Assembly: GCF_002086275.1 (NCBI RefSeq)
Contig: NZ_MVHT01000012.1
Location: forward strand, 1 to 64,000
Reading direction: 5' to 3'
From: Mycobacterium intermedium
GTDB lineage: Bacteria > Actinomycetota > Actinomycetes > Mycobacteriales > Mycobacteriaceae
Length of the DNA: 64,000 nt
The translations under genes and the position numbers were made by a program. Positions 1-8,678 of this stretch are shown one piece after another. The notes under the pieces are model-generated. The model made no database searches. It was not told where the DNA came from and worked only from the letters and a program-made list of their open reading frames with translations. Position 1 is the stretch's first letter, and every line of letters starts with the position of its first letter.

Positions 1-23
1 TCCTCGTCGTACCTCTTCGCCAT
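1..23 (-). CDS. Possible 5' end of a gene leaving the window on the left
   Basis: An ATG at base 23 reading leftward opens a frame of seven codons (M-A-K-R-Y-D-E) before the window edge. A purine-rich GAGGGAAGG lies 11 bases upstream, which could serve as a ribosome binding site. It would be divergent from the gene starting at 112. Nothing about function can be said, and it may be chance. Confidence 0.3.
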
Positions 24-111
24 GATGCGAACAACCTTCCCTCGAAAGAAGGTGTGCATCAAACCCGGGGTGGTTCAGTGCTCGACTAGGCGCGTCCGGT
101 AGACAACTCAC

Positions 112-1038
112 ATGACTGGTACCGCCCGCGCCATCACGATCTTTCATCCGCCCGCTGACCCGGCGGGATTCGGCCGGTGGGCCGCGGTGTACGTCGCGTG
201 CGCCGACAGGGCACCCGGCTACCTCGGCGCACGCGAATCGGTGCAGGGCAGCAGACCGCTTGATTTCGCCGTCGAGGTTACCTTTGAGCGCACCGATCAG
301 TTGCACGCGTGGCTGGACAGTTCCGAACGCGATGCCGTCCTCCGCGACGGGCAGGCGCACGGCTACTGGCGGTGCGCTGCTGAGTTGATACTCGCCGAGG
401 GCGAGCTTCCACCCACCAATGCGGGGGTTTTCCTGCACAGCGTCGCGTCGGGCAAGGAAGCCGAATTCGTCTCGGCCCAAAGCGATCTGACGCTGGTCAG
501 CTCCGGCTTCCCGGGTTATGAGGGAACGTTGCTGCTTCCGGCGGACAACTCTGGCCAGTGGATGTCTGTGCTGCGCTTCCGCACCGCGGGTCAACTGAAC
601 TCCTGGATTCGGTCGCGCGAGCGCCAAGAAGCGTTGCCGCGCTTGCGTAATGAATTGACGCGGGATTTTGCCGAGTTGCCGCGCAGCGCCCCATTCGGGT
701 CGACGGTTCGGGTCGCCGACGGCCAAACCAAGATCACCCCGGGTTGGAAGTCGGCGATGCTGGTGGTCCTGTGCCTGTATCCGACCGTGATACTGCTCTC
801 CAAGACACTGGCACCGGCCCTAGGCGATGTCGGCGTCAATCCGGCTGCCACCATTTTCGTCGGCAATGTCGTCAGTGTCGCTCTACTGCAATGGATCCTG
901 GTGCCGGCGGCGTCCCGTCCGTTCCGGCGCTGGCTCGACCCCATCGACGGTGCCTCGGGACGGGTCAGTGCGGTCGGGACGGCGGTCGTCGTCGTCGCCT
1001 ACGCTGCGCTGTTGGTGGTGTTCAGCCTCATTGGTTAG
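112..1038 (+). CDS. Antibiotic biosynthesis monooxygenase (ABM)-like protein with C-terminal membrane segments
   Basis: 308 aa. Two tandem ferredoxin-like ABM-type modules can be made out, at about residues 8-85 and 105-185. Each has the pattern of a hydrophobic strand, a P-G-(F/Y)-x-G turn and a W-containing helix followed by an S-R/E-R segment. Three hydrophobic helices follow at about 212-235, 243-262 and 285-308, so the modules are probably held at the cytoplasmic face of the membrane. ABM domains occur in heme-degrading, quinol-oxidising and purely structural proteins; no substrate can be named. It starts with ATG at 112, and its stop codon abuts the stop of the convergent dehydrogenase gene. 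Confidence 0.7.
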   Translation: MTGTARAITIFHPPADPAGFGRWAAVYVACADRAPGYLGARESVQGSRPLDFAVEVTFERTDQLHAWLDSSERDAVLRDGQAHGYWRCAAELILAEGELPPTNAGVFLHSVASGKEAEFVSAQSDLTLVSSGFPGYEGTLLLPADNSGQWMSVLRFRTAGQLNSWIRSRERQEALPRLRNELTRDFAELPRSAPFGSTVRVADGQTKITPGWKSAMLVVLCLYPTVILLSKTLAPALGDVGVNPAATIFVGNVVSVALLQWILVPAASRPFRRWLDPIDGASGRVSAVGTAVVVVAYAALLVVFSLIG

Positions 1039-1914
1039 TCAGCCAGCGATCATGACGTGTAGCTCCTCGACCGACCAGGGATCCGAGTCATGGTGGTCGC
1101 GGTACCCCAGCACCTGCGGCGTCGGCTTGTTGAACTTGCCGACGAATCCGCCTGCGGCAAGGAATATTTGGCCGGTTAGCGATTGGGCCAGGTCACTGGC
1201 GAGATACGCATAGAGGGGGGCCACAAAGCACGCCGGGGCGGCGTCGAGCGAGGCACGCATGGTCATCTCGTCGAGCAATCCACGACGGTGGAGGTCTTGG
1301 ATGTGTGCCTCGTATTCCGCGCCGGTTGACAATCGCGTCCTGGCGCCAGGACAAACCACGTTGGCCCGCACCCCCGACCCCTTCAATTCCGCCGCAATCG
1401 CTACGGTCAACCCGTTCACCGCGCCTTTGCCGGCCGGATACCCGGTGCCACCGTAGTCGCCGAGGAACGCCACGGAACCGGTGTTGATGATCGACCCGCT
1501 GCCCTGCGCGGCCATGATCGGCGCGGCCGCTCGGCAGGTGTGAAACACCGTACCGAGGTGGGCCCGAATCAGATCGTCGAATTCGCTCGCTGAGATACTC
1601 AGGATCGAGGAATGCGGCGGTTCGGCTACACCGGCACAGTTGATCAGCACGTCCAACCGACCGTATGCGTCAAGGCATTTCTCGATCAGCCCCTGGGCGA
1701 CGGCTTCCTCGGATGCCGCTCCGGCCAGGCCGGTGGCGCTGCCGTGGTGTGCGGCGAGTACATCGACCGTTTCCTGGACGGCGTCTGCGTCGCGCCCGTT
1801 GACCACGACACCCGCGCCGAGGTCGCAGACGAGTTCGGCAACCGCTCGTCCGATGCCTCGGCTGCCGCCAACGATGGCGACACCGCGTCCGGCGAGCAGC
1901 TTGTCGTCAGTCAT
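1039..1914 (-). CDS. Short-chain dehydrogenase/reductase
   Basis: 291 aa classical SDR. The nucleotide-binding G-G-S-R-G-I-G lies near residues 16-22, an N-C-A-G-type motif near 90 and the catalytic Y-P-A-G-K near 160. The family catalyses NAD(P)-dependent oxidation or reduction of alcohols and ketones; the substrate is unknown. The long C-terminal tail (about 30 residues past the Rossmann core, with a G-F-V-G-K segment) is more than a minimal FabG has. It starts 10 bases after the mmpL stop on the same strand, so the two are probably co-transcribed and the enzyme may act on the lipid handled by that transporter (inference). Confidence 0.85.
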   Translation of the reverse strand: MTDDKLLAGRGVAIVGGSRGIGRAVAELVCDLGAGVVVNGRDADAVQETVDVLAAHHGSATGLAGAASEEAVAQGLIEKCLDAYGRLDVLINCAGVAEPPHSSILSISASEFDDLIRAHLGTVFHTCRAAAPIMAAQGSGSIINTGSVAFLGDYGGTGYPAGKGAVNGLTVAIAAELKGSGVRANVVCPGARTRLSTGAEYEAHIQDLHRRGLLDEMTMRASLDAAPACFVAPLYAYLASDLAQSLTGQIFLAAGGFVGKFNKPTPQVLGYRDHHDSDPWSVEELHVMIAG

Positions 1915-1924
1915 GGCATCCGAT

Positions 1925-4723
1925 TCACACGGGCTCGCGCGGCCACCAGATCCAGCGCTGGAGCACCACGACGATGGCCGGCAGCACGAAGCTGCGCACC
2001 ACGAGGGCGTCCAGCAACAAACCGAGGCCGACGGTGACGCCGATCTGCGCCACGCTCAGCGCGCTGCTGGTCGCCAGCCCAAACATCGTGATGCCAATGA
2101 CGATTCCGGCGACGGTGATGACCGCGCCCGTCGCGGCGAACGTGCGGATGATACTGACCCGCGGTCCGCCCGGACGTTCTTCACGCATGCGCCGCGCCAA
2201 CAGCAGGTTGCCCGAGGAGCCCAGCGCTATGAGCAACACGAACGCGATCGGCGGGACCAGCCAATGCAATTCGTAGCCAAGCAGGCGTTGCCAGAACATC
2301 ACGCTGGCGCCGAGCGCGCAGACGTAGGACATCGCAATGGTGGCCAATACGACGATGCCGGCGAGCGGACTTCGTAGCAGCAGTGCGGCGATCGCAAAGA
2401 TGACGACAAGCGTGATGGCGACCAACAACAGCAGGTCACCGCCGACAAGGTCTTGGATGTCGCGGGTGGTTGGCCCGACGCCGGTCAGTTGCAGCCCAAC
2501 CGGTTTGAGGGTGCTGTCCTGCGTCGCATCCCGCACCGCATTGACGATGGCACGAGCTCGCTGCGCACCTTCACTTCCCCACTCGTCTCCCTCGCCGTAG
2601 ACGAGTAGCCGCGTCGCGAGTCCACTCGACGAGATGAAATCGGCAAGGACGGGCCGCATGTTCGGATCGGTGAGGATCCTGCGGGAGGCGTAGAGGTTCG
2701 CGCCCGGGGCATCCGGCGAGACGGCAGCGAGTTCATGCAGATAACCCGGCAATTCCAGGATGGATACCGGCGTGGCGGGGTTGTTCAAGACCAGCTTCAG
2801 TTGTGCCGCCGACGCCCGTACCTGTGCCATCTGGCCGGCTACTTGGTCCAGGATTTGCCCGAAGCTGGCCCCTCCGGACGTGGCCGCCGCGTCGGCAATC
2901 CCCTGGGCCAGGTGCTCTGCCCCGTCGGCCAGGTTCTTGGCGGTGTCGGCCACCCCGTTCGCCCAGCCCACCGCCCCTTGGGCGGCCGCACACACCGGGG
3001 TCGCCACGCAGTCCGGAATCGACCCTACGAAGCTGCGCAGCGGTTCGAAAATCTCGGCGACGTCGGCCGAGCGGCTCCGAAGTTTGACGATCGCGTCCTG
3101 CGTCAGATGGACGGCCAAACTCACCTGACCAATGCCATACACGCTCTGCTGCATGGCACTTTGGAGCAGATCCAGCGACTTGACCACTTCATTCGCCGCG
3201 GTCTCGAGATTGGGCAGCGCGTCCTGGCGCGCCGCCAACAGGTCCCCGAAATCGTAGAGCTTGTCGCCGAGGTTTCCGCCCGACGCCGTCAGTGCGGCCT
3301 GTTTGGATACCAGTCCGGCGGGGTGGCTGGCGGACTGCACCATGCGTACGCCGGGGATGGACATTATCGCGGTCGTGATCTTTTCGACGGCCGTCAGACC
3401 GGTCGGATTGCGAAGATCGTGATCGGTCTCGATGGTGACGACGGCGGGTAGCAGTTCGTTGGGCGGAAAGTGTCGGTCGGCGGCCTGATATCCGAGGTTG
3501 GAGGGGGCCCAACGAGGGGTCGCCGCCGCCTCGTTCCAACCGACCGGCACCCCCGGCAGGGCTATCGCCAGGACTATCCCCAAGACGCCACTGGCCACCA
3601 AGTACGGCGCCGGCCAGCGCGCCACAGCGGTGCCGATCCGCCGGAAGCGACGCAGCGTGCGCCTGCGCTCTGGTGGTTTGAGCAGATCGAAACGACCGGC
3701 AAGCGCAATCAACGCCGGGGTCAGCGTCAGCGCCGCAAGACCCGCCGCGATGACACCGATTGAGCACAGAATGCCGGTCGTCCCGAACATGCTGACGCGG
3801 GCAAGGTCCAGCCAGCCCACCGCGCCCAAGGGTGCGACCACGATCAGGGTGGAGGCCACGATGGCCGGGGCTACACCGTGGTAGGCGTCGGTCAGGGCGT
3901 CCGACGGATCGAAGTCTTCTCTTCGCCGTTCGTGATAGCGCCCGATCAGGTAAACCGCGAACACGGTGCCGGTCCCGACCACGACCGCCGTGCTCAGTTC
4001 GAGCGAAAACAGATTGACGCCGATGACGTTGCGGTCGACGAGCAGGGTGATGATCGGTTTGGCTACGGCCAACGACATCACAACCGTAACCAGCGGCACC
4101 ATCGCGGTGATCAGGGAGCGATAGAGGATCAACAGCAGGAACAACAGCACGGCGAACGTCGCCAGCGTGATGAGCTGCGTGTGTCTGTCGATTGCCGCGA
4201 ACTCGTCCATGATGGTGACGCCAGGGCCGGTGACGAAGACATGGACGCCGTCGGGGGAACCCATCTGGGCCACGATGGAACGCACCGCGGTGATCGACTC
4301 TCGCGCTTGCGACGTGCCGATCATGCCCGACAGTCGCAGCGCCGCGAACACGGCTCGGTGATCGGCGCTCACTGCCGCATCTGCGGTGGCCGGAATCCCC
4401 CACCGGTCTTCAACTTCGACGATATGCCGAGAATCGCTGCGTAACGCGGCCAGCAATTGGTCGTAGTACAGCCGGTCGCTGTCGTCGAGGGCCCTGTCCT
4501 TTTCGATCACCACGTAGGCGATGTTGTCGCCGGGTGCCTCGTCGAACGCCCTTGCCGACCACTGCACCGCTTCCCAGCTAGGCGTGCCGTAGGGCGAGTA
4601 CGGCTGATCCTGGAGGGTGATGAGTTGTTCGAGTTGCGGGGCAACACTATTACCGATGACGACGGCGAGCGCCCATGCGCCGATGACCAGTAGCGCGAAA
4701 CGCTGGGTGAATCGAGCAATCAC
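1925..4723 (-). CDS. MMPL/RND-family lipid transporter
   Basis: 932 aa. It has the RND/MMPL plan: an N-terminal membrane helix (about 8-28), a periplasmic loop to about 180, five or six helices at about 185-345, a large second extracytoplasmic region (about 390-735) rich in helical coiled-coil-like sequence, and a final helical bundle (about 740-925). MmpL proteins export envelope lipids or siderophores across the inner membrane using proton motive force. No MmpS partner gene is next to it; a 51-codon ORF sits immediately upstream instead. The start is GTG at 4723, with GAGG eight bases before it. The exported substrate cannot be read from sequence. The downstream SDR is probably in the same operon. 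Confidence 0.85.
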   Translation of the reverse strand: MIARFTQRFALLVIGAWALAVVIGNSVAPQLEQLITLQDQPYSPYGTPSWEAVQWSARAFDEAPGDNIAYVVIEKDRALDDSDRLYYDQLLAALRSDSRHIVEVEDRWGIPATADAAVSADHRAVFAALRLSGMIGTSQARESITAVRSIVAQMGSPDGVHVFVTGPGVTIMDEFAAIDRHTQLITLATFAVLLFLLLILYRSLITAMVPLVTVVMSLAVAKPIITLLVDRNVIGVNLFSLELSTAVVVGTGTVFAVYLIGRYHERRREDFDPSDALTDAYHGVAPAIVASTLIVVAPLGAVGWLDLARVSMFGTTGILCSIGVIAAGLAALTLTPALIALAGRFDLLKPPERRRTLRRFRRIGTAVARWPAPYLVASGVLGIVLAIALPGVPVGWNEAAATPRWAPSNLGYQAADRHFPPNELLPAVVTIETDHDLRNPTGLTAVEKITTAIMSIPGVRMVQSASHPAGLVSKQAALTASGGNLGDKLYDFGDLLAARQDALPNLETAANEVVKSLDLLQSAMQQSVYGIGQVSLAVHLTQDAIVKLRSRSADVAEIFEPLRSFVGSIPDCVATPVCAAAQGAVGWANGVADTAKNLADGAEHLAQGIADAAATSGGASFGQILDQVAGQMAQVRASAAQLKLVLNNPATPVSILELPGYLHELAAVSPDAPGANLYASRRILTDPNMRPVLADFISSSGLATRLLVYGEGDEWGSEGAQRARAIVNAVRDATQDSTLKPVGLQLTGVGPTTRDIQDLVGGDLLLLVAITLVVIFAIAALLLRSPLAGIVVLATIAMSYVCALGASVMFWQRLLGYELHWLVPPIAFVLLIALGSSGNLLLARRMREERPGGPRVSIIRTFAATGAVITVAGIVIGITMFGLATSSALSVAQIGVTVGLGLLLDALVVRSFVLPAIVVVLQRWIWWPREPV

Positions 4724-4757
4724 CGCATGAACCTCAACTGCGTCGCGGGGTCAGGTG

Positions 4758-4913
4758 TCACGGCCGCATGCCGATACCGCTCGATTGTTGCGTCACCTTC
4801 GCCTCGTTTGAGCTCGTGGAGCGACCCTCGTCAGAGTCGGCTAATTCAACCACCTCGGACACCGGGTTGACAGTGATTTCCACCCGCTTGTCGGCCGCAG
4901 CTACCGCGTTCAT
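4758..4913 (-). CDS. Possible small protein gene upstream of mmpL
   Basis: An ATG at 4913 opens 51 codons ending at TGA 35 bases before the mmpL start. The peptide is hydrophilic and acidic/Ser-rich, with no membrane helix, so it is not an MmpS. About three quarters of third codon positions are G or C, compatible with coding, but the upstream region has no convincing Shine-Dalgarno sequence. I do not recognise it. It could equally be leader sequence of mmpL. Confidence 0.3.
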   Translation of the reverse strand: MNAVAAADKRVEITVNPVSEVVELADSDEGRSTSSNEAKVTQQSSGIGMRP

Positions 4914-4931
4914 CGGATAAAGTCCCCGGTC

Positions 4932-6008
4932 GTGCCCGTGCTGCGATTCCTCTGGCGACGAGTGCTGGCGTTTGACCGGATTGGCTCGCGCATTCCCCAG
5001 TTGATCCAGGTATGGCTGATTGAACTGCTTTTCGTGATGCCGTTGACGTTCTTCATTGGGAAAGTCATCGACATCCACGGGGCCTTCGGCGTGCCGGGCA
5101 CCGGCGAACGGCTGGACGGGGTGTTCTGGGGAGCGTTGATCATTTCCCTCGTCTTCGGATCCCTCTTTGTGCGCTCACTGATCAGGCCTCGAGTGGTGCA
5201 GGGTTCATGGACGCCGGTGGTACATGCCGATATCGGCCCAGCGACCGTTTGCGGCGGCAATCGCGCGTGGACGGTGACCTATCCCTACCTAACCAGCCAC
5301 CCGTCCTATGCCCTACTGCTGCTGCTGACTGCTCCCATCCCGGCGGTCATGTTCGCCGCGACCATCAACCAAGGCGACAGTACCTTTTATTTCCGGGTGA
5401 GCGGGATAGTGGGGCTGACCATACTTGCCCTGCTGGCATTGGCACGCGTATTGGCCTGGTACGTCTTTCGTTTCGGCCGACGTCAACTCGACGAACAGCT
5501 TCGGGACATGCCGGTCTCGCCCCGCCGGCTCGGCTGGGAGATTGCCTGGAAACCCGTGCTGGTGGTCGTGGTGTTGATCTATGCGATCGTCTGCATCCCG
5601 CTGGGGGCCATGTGGCTGAAGGAGAAACGCGCCATCGCCGCGTTGCCCGTGGTCACCGTCGCGGATGCGGACCGTCCTGGCAGCTATTTCCGCGTCGAAG
5701 GCACGGTGATCTCCCAACCCATCTACTGGGCGCCGCGCGGCACCGGCCGCGGCGGCAACAATTACGCGGGCGCCGGCGTCTTGGTTGCCCTGCCTTCGGG
5801 CGGACAGGCGCTGTTGCTTGCCGAAGCGCTGTCCGTGGCCGACTTCAGGGGAATGATTGCCCACGTCCACAACGGCAGGCTCAGCGCCACAGGCAAAGTG
5901 ATCGACGAATTCACCGCCAGCCAGCGCCGGTACTACGGATTCGACGAGAGTGTCTTTCCCGAGCCAACTTCCGATGGACGGGTGACGTTACTGCTGTCCA
6001 ATCCGTAG
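4932..6008 (+). CDS. Multi-pass membrane protein of unknown function
   Basis: 358 aa. Hydrophobic helices are visible at about residues 25-47, 65-82, 118-140, 150-175 and 210-232. A soluble C-terminal half (about 240-358) follows, with the look of a small beta domain on the outer or inner face of the membrane. It begins with a GTG at 4932, divergent from the mmpL operon. I do not recognise a named family. The layout (membrane bundle plus a C-terminal beta-rich region resembling an OB-type or E3-ligase-associated membrane domain) is descriptive only. Confidence 0.65.
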   Translation: MPVLRFLWRRVLAFDRIGSRIPQLIQVWLIELLFVMPLTFFIGKVIDIHGAFGVPGTGERLDGVFWGALIISLVFGSLFVRSLIRPRVVQGSWTPVVHADIGPATVCGGNRAWTVTYPYLTSHPSYALLLLLTAPIPAVMFAATINQGDSTFYFRVSGIVGLTILALLALARVLAWYVFRFGRRQLDEQLRDMPVSPRRLGWEIAWKPVLVVVVLIYAIVCIPLGAMWLKEKRAIAALPVVTVADADRPGSYFRVEGTVISQPIYWAPRGTGRGGNNYAGAGVLVALPSGGQALLLAEALSVADFRGMIAHVHNGRLSATGKVIDEFTASQRRYYGFDESVFPEPTSDGRVTLLLSNP

Positions 6009-6168
6009 CTCGCGACCAAGACGACCGTGCGTAATGGCAAGTGGATGAGCGACTTCCGTTTCGAACGTGACTCGAACTTGGTGACGACATCGTCCTGGCC
6101 GGTGGGGTCCGCACGGCGCTTTGCGAAATCCGTCATCTGGGATGCGGATGTGTCGTACCGTTCTCAGT

Positions 6169-6223
6169 GGTCTCACGCGGTTCAGCCAATAGCCGGGTGC
6201 GCAGAGTCGCCTTCTGTGAGACC
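6169..6223. promoter_or_regulatory. 8-bp inverted repeat in the leader of the DUF4344 lipoprotein gene
   Basis: GGTCTCAC at 6169-6176 is matched perfectly by GTGAGACC at 6216-6223, 39 bases apart. It lies in the 249-base gap before the lipoprotein gene, 35 bases ahead of its start codon. It could be a leader stem-loop or a looped operator; the long spacer makes chance possible. Confidence 0.3.
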
Positions 6224-6257
6224 GGGGTTGGGGTTGTGTATCCGAGGGAGTTGCACG

Positions 6258-7112
6258 ATGAGGAGATCAGTCACCGCGGTCGCGGCCTGCGCCGTGCTCC
6301 TGGCGTCGGCAGGCTGTGGAGAGCGCTCGAGCCAGCAAGCTGACCACAAACCCGCACCGGCCCAGTCATCGACGCCGACGGCCGACCCCGCACCGACAGC
6401 AACGATGAACATCCGCTACGAAGACGCCCAGACGGATGAGGCACAGCGCGGCCGCCAGCTCATGCAAGACGCCAAACTGTTGGAGACCGTCAGCCAACAG
6501 GTCAATGACACCTTGAACCTGCCCTACGATCTGACGGCAGTCGGCAAGCAGTGTGGCGAGGCCAACGACTACTGGGATCCCAACGTCAACGAGATTCAGC
6601 TCTGCTACGAAGATCTCCAGCAGAGCGAGCGGCGCTTCGCCAACAACGGCAATCCAGACTCGGTGCAGGCCGCCGTCGACGCCATGATCGCAGCGTTCTA
6701 TCACGAACTCGGGCACGCCACCCTGGCCGTCTACCAACTCGCGTTCACCGGACGGGAAGAGGATGTGGCCGACCAGCTGTCGGCGTTCATGTTGCTTGCC
6801 CCCGGGGCGGACGGAAAGCCCTATCCCAACGGTGTCCGGATTGCGACCAACACCGCGCAGGACTGGAAATTGAGCGCCAAAGAGGATGGCGACGCCAACG
6901 AGCTCCCGTTCTGGGATGGCCACTCGATGGACATCACGCGGATGTACAACTGGGAATGCTGGATCTACGGCTCCGACACGACGGCCAACGCCAACATCGT
7001 CACCTCCGGTGAACTGCCCGAAGACCGCGCCGACAACTGCGAAGACGAGTTCCAGAACATGTCCAAGGCGTGGCATCAGATGCTGGGACCGCACCTGAAG
7101 AAGCCGAGCTGA
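6258..7112 (+). CDS. DUF4344-type zinc metallopeptidase lipoprotein
   Basis: 284 aa. ATG at 6258 is chosen because GAGGGAG lies seven bases upstream and it gives a clean lipoprotein signal: a basic n-region, an Ala/Leu core and a cysteine near residue 20 in a relaxed lipobox (S-A-G-C). A longer frame from 6027 exists but has no support. After a Pro/Thr-rich linker comes the DUF4344 domain with zinc motif H149-E-L-G-H153 and a downstream E-E-D-x-x-A-D-Q-L segment that supplies the likely third ligand. It is predicted to be a lipid-anchored envelope peptidase; its substrate is unknown. Several cysteines in the mature part could form disulfides. Confidence 0.8.
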   Translation: MRRSVTAVAACAVLLASAGCGERSSQQADHKPAPAQSSTPTADPAPTATMNIRYEDAQTDEAQRGRQLMQDAKLLETVSQQVNDTLNLPYDLTAVGKQCGEANDYWDPNVNEIQLCYEDLQQSERRFANNGNPDSVQAAVDAMIAAFYHELGHATLAVYQLAFTGREEDVADQLSAFMLLAPGADGKPYPNGVRIATNTAQDWKLSAKEDGDANELPFWDGHSMDITRMYNWECWIYGSDTTANANIVTSGELPEDRADNCEDEFQNMSKAWHQMLGPHLKKPS

Positions 7113-7203
7113 GGCGGGCAGCCGAGCAGGAGTTCACGGACTGTTCAGGACGGTGTCGGTCACAGATCGTCGACCGCACACGAGGACCGTTTTTCCTCAC
7201 GCT

Positions 7204-8331
7204 ATGCGCATCGTTCAGGTCGCCAACTTCTACGGACCTCGCTCCGGTGGCCTGCGTACCGCGGTAGACCGCCTGGGTGCCGAGTATTGCGCGCGGGGCC
7301 ACGAAGTCTTCCTGATCGTCCCGGGTCCCCACGCCGAACGAACGCGGCTTGACACCGGCGTCGTACGAATCACTATGCCGGCCAGGGTACTTCCGTTCAC
7401 CGGCGGCTACCGTGCGATCATGCCGGGACCCGTACACGCGGTGCTGGAGGCGTTGCGACCGGACGCCCTTGAGGTGTCCGATCGGCTCACGCTCAGATCG
7501 TTGGGGCGCTGGGGCCGCGACCATCACGCCGCGACTGTGATGATCTCCCACGAGCGCCTGGATCGCCTTGCGGCGCAAATACTTCCGCAACGAAGCGCAC
7601 AGAGGTTCGCCGACCTCGCCAACCGGCGCACCGCCGCCAATTACGACACCGTGGTGTGCACGACGAAATTCGCCCGCGAGGAGTTCGACCGCATCGGCGC
7701 CAAAAACGTTGTCACCGTGCCCCTCGGTGTAGACCTCGACACTTTCCACCCACGCCGACACTCGGCCGAGGTGCGCCGACAATGGGCCGCACCCGAACAG
7801 ACGCTGTTGGTGCACTGCGGCCGACTCTCGGTGGAGAAGCGTGCCGATCGCAGCATCCATGCCGTCGCCGCATTGCGCGACGCGGGTGTCGATGCTCGCC
7901 TGGTCGTCGTCGGCGAGGGTCCGCTGCGGGCAAAGCTGGAACGGCAGGCAGCCGGGCTGCCAATCGACTTCACCGGCTTCATCTCCAATCGACACACCGT
8001 CGCCGGGCTGCTGGCCGCCGCCGACGTCAGCCTCGCACCCGGACCCCACGAGACGTTCGGCTTAGCCGCACTGGAGTCGCTGGCATGTGGCACGCCCGCG
8101 GTGGTGTCGCGAACCTCCGCGCTGGCCGAGATCGTTACCACCGACAGCGGCGCCCTGGCCGACAACGATCCGGTGGCCATCGCACACGCGGTCCGCAGCG
8201 TGGTCGGCCGGCCCGAGAAGGATCGCCGTAAACACGCGCGCCATCGTGCCGAACTGTTCACGTGGCACCGCGCGGCCGCCGGCATGTTGATGCCGCTCGG
8301 CAATGACCGCGATTTCCCTTACAGTGCTTGA
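7204..8331 (+). CDS. pimC: GT4 mannosyltransferase, PimC-like
   Basis: 375 aa GT-B glycosyltransferase of family GT4. The N-terminal domain has the G-P-R-S-G-G-L loop near residues 11-17. The C-terminal nucleotide-sugar domain has G-R-L-S-V-E-K, V-G-E-G-P-L and the EX7E motif E283/E291 inside H-E-T-F-G-L-A-A-L-E. From memory it is very similar across its length to PimC of M. tuberculosis CDC1551 (MT1800), reported to add the third mannose to phosphatidylinositol dimannoside using GDP-mannose. PimC is absent from H37Rv, so distribution is patchy. ATG at 7204 gives the PimC-like N-terminus (M-R-I-V-Q-V-A-N-F-Y-G); an upstream start at 7153 would add 17 unsupported residues. Confidence 0.8.
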   Translation: MRIVQVANFYGPRSGGLRTAVDRLGAEYCARGHEVFLIVPGPHAERTRLDTGVVRITMPARVLPFTGGYRAIMPGPVHAVLEALRPDALEVSDRLTLRSLGRWGRDHHAATVMISHERLDRLAAQILPQRSAQRFADLANRRTAANYDTVVCTTKFAREEFDRIGAKNVVTVPLGVDLDTFHPRRHSAEVRRQWAAPEQTLLVHCGRLSVEKRADRSIHAVAALRDAGVDARLVVVGEGPLRAKLERQAAGLPIDFTGFISNRHTVAGLLAAADVSLAPGPHETFGLAALESLACGTPAVVSRTSALAEIVTTDSGALADNDPVAIAHAVRSVVGRPEKDRRKHARHRAELFTWHRAAAGMLMPLGNDRDFPYSA

Positions 8332-8504
8332 TTCTCCATCCCGTAAACCACGAAAATTGTTGTGCGACAAGCCGCAGCGGCGCATCGGGCCTGGTCACGG
8401 GTGCCTCTACGTTGAGCTGAACGTGCTCTTGAGGAGGCGCCGAGCGCGCCGGCACCCAAGGCGCCAGTCAGTGAAATGGTCCCAACGATTTTGTTGACAT
8501 TCAT
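8319..8504 (-). CDS. Small exported protein gene, possibly decayed
   Basis: 61 codons. The start is strong: CAGGAGG eight bases before ATG 8504. The first 22 residues are a typical signal-peptide start (basic n-region, then G/A/L/T core). The sequence then turns abruptly into an Arg/Ala-rich stretch with no signal-peptidase site. A second minus-strand frame across 8258-8455 carries a more protein-like sequence (P-P-Q-E-H-V-Q-L-N-V-E-A-P-V), so a frameshift after the signal peptide is plausible. The 3' end overlaps pimC by 13 bases. This and the hairpin at 8534 are the contents of the 347-base gap between pimC and the next gene. Confidence 0.4.
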   Translation of the reverse strand: MNVNKIVGTISLTGALGAGALGASSRARSAQRRGTRDQARCAAAACRTTIFVVYGMENQAL

Positions 8505-8533
8505 TTTCGTGGCCTCCTGTCGGCCGCCTATTC

Positions 8534-8552
8534 GGCGCCCTTTGCGGGCGCC
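8534..8552. promoter_or_regulatory. 7-bp GC hairpin upstream of the small exported ORF
   Basis: GGCGCCC (8534-8540) and GGGCGCC (8546-8552) form a perfect stem with a five-base loop. On the minus strand it is about 20 bases ahead of the Shine-Dalgarno sequence of the small ORF, so it may be a leader structure. On the plus strand it could stop transcription from pimC, though no T-run follows. Confidence 0.4.
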
Positions 8553-8678
8553 TACGCGTTAGACACACGTTTAACAGGGGCTACGACCACGAGAAATTTG
8601 GCTTACCCTGTGAAGCGGAGCACCAAACTTCGTCAGCCGACACCTTAACTGTGGCGCTACGACCCCACAAAGGAAGAT

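Noticed and set aside
3189..4403. 404-aa ORF inside mmpL
   Set aside because: It is a shifted frame of the transporter, Arg/Gly/His-rich with no domain; typical for high-GC DNA.
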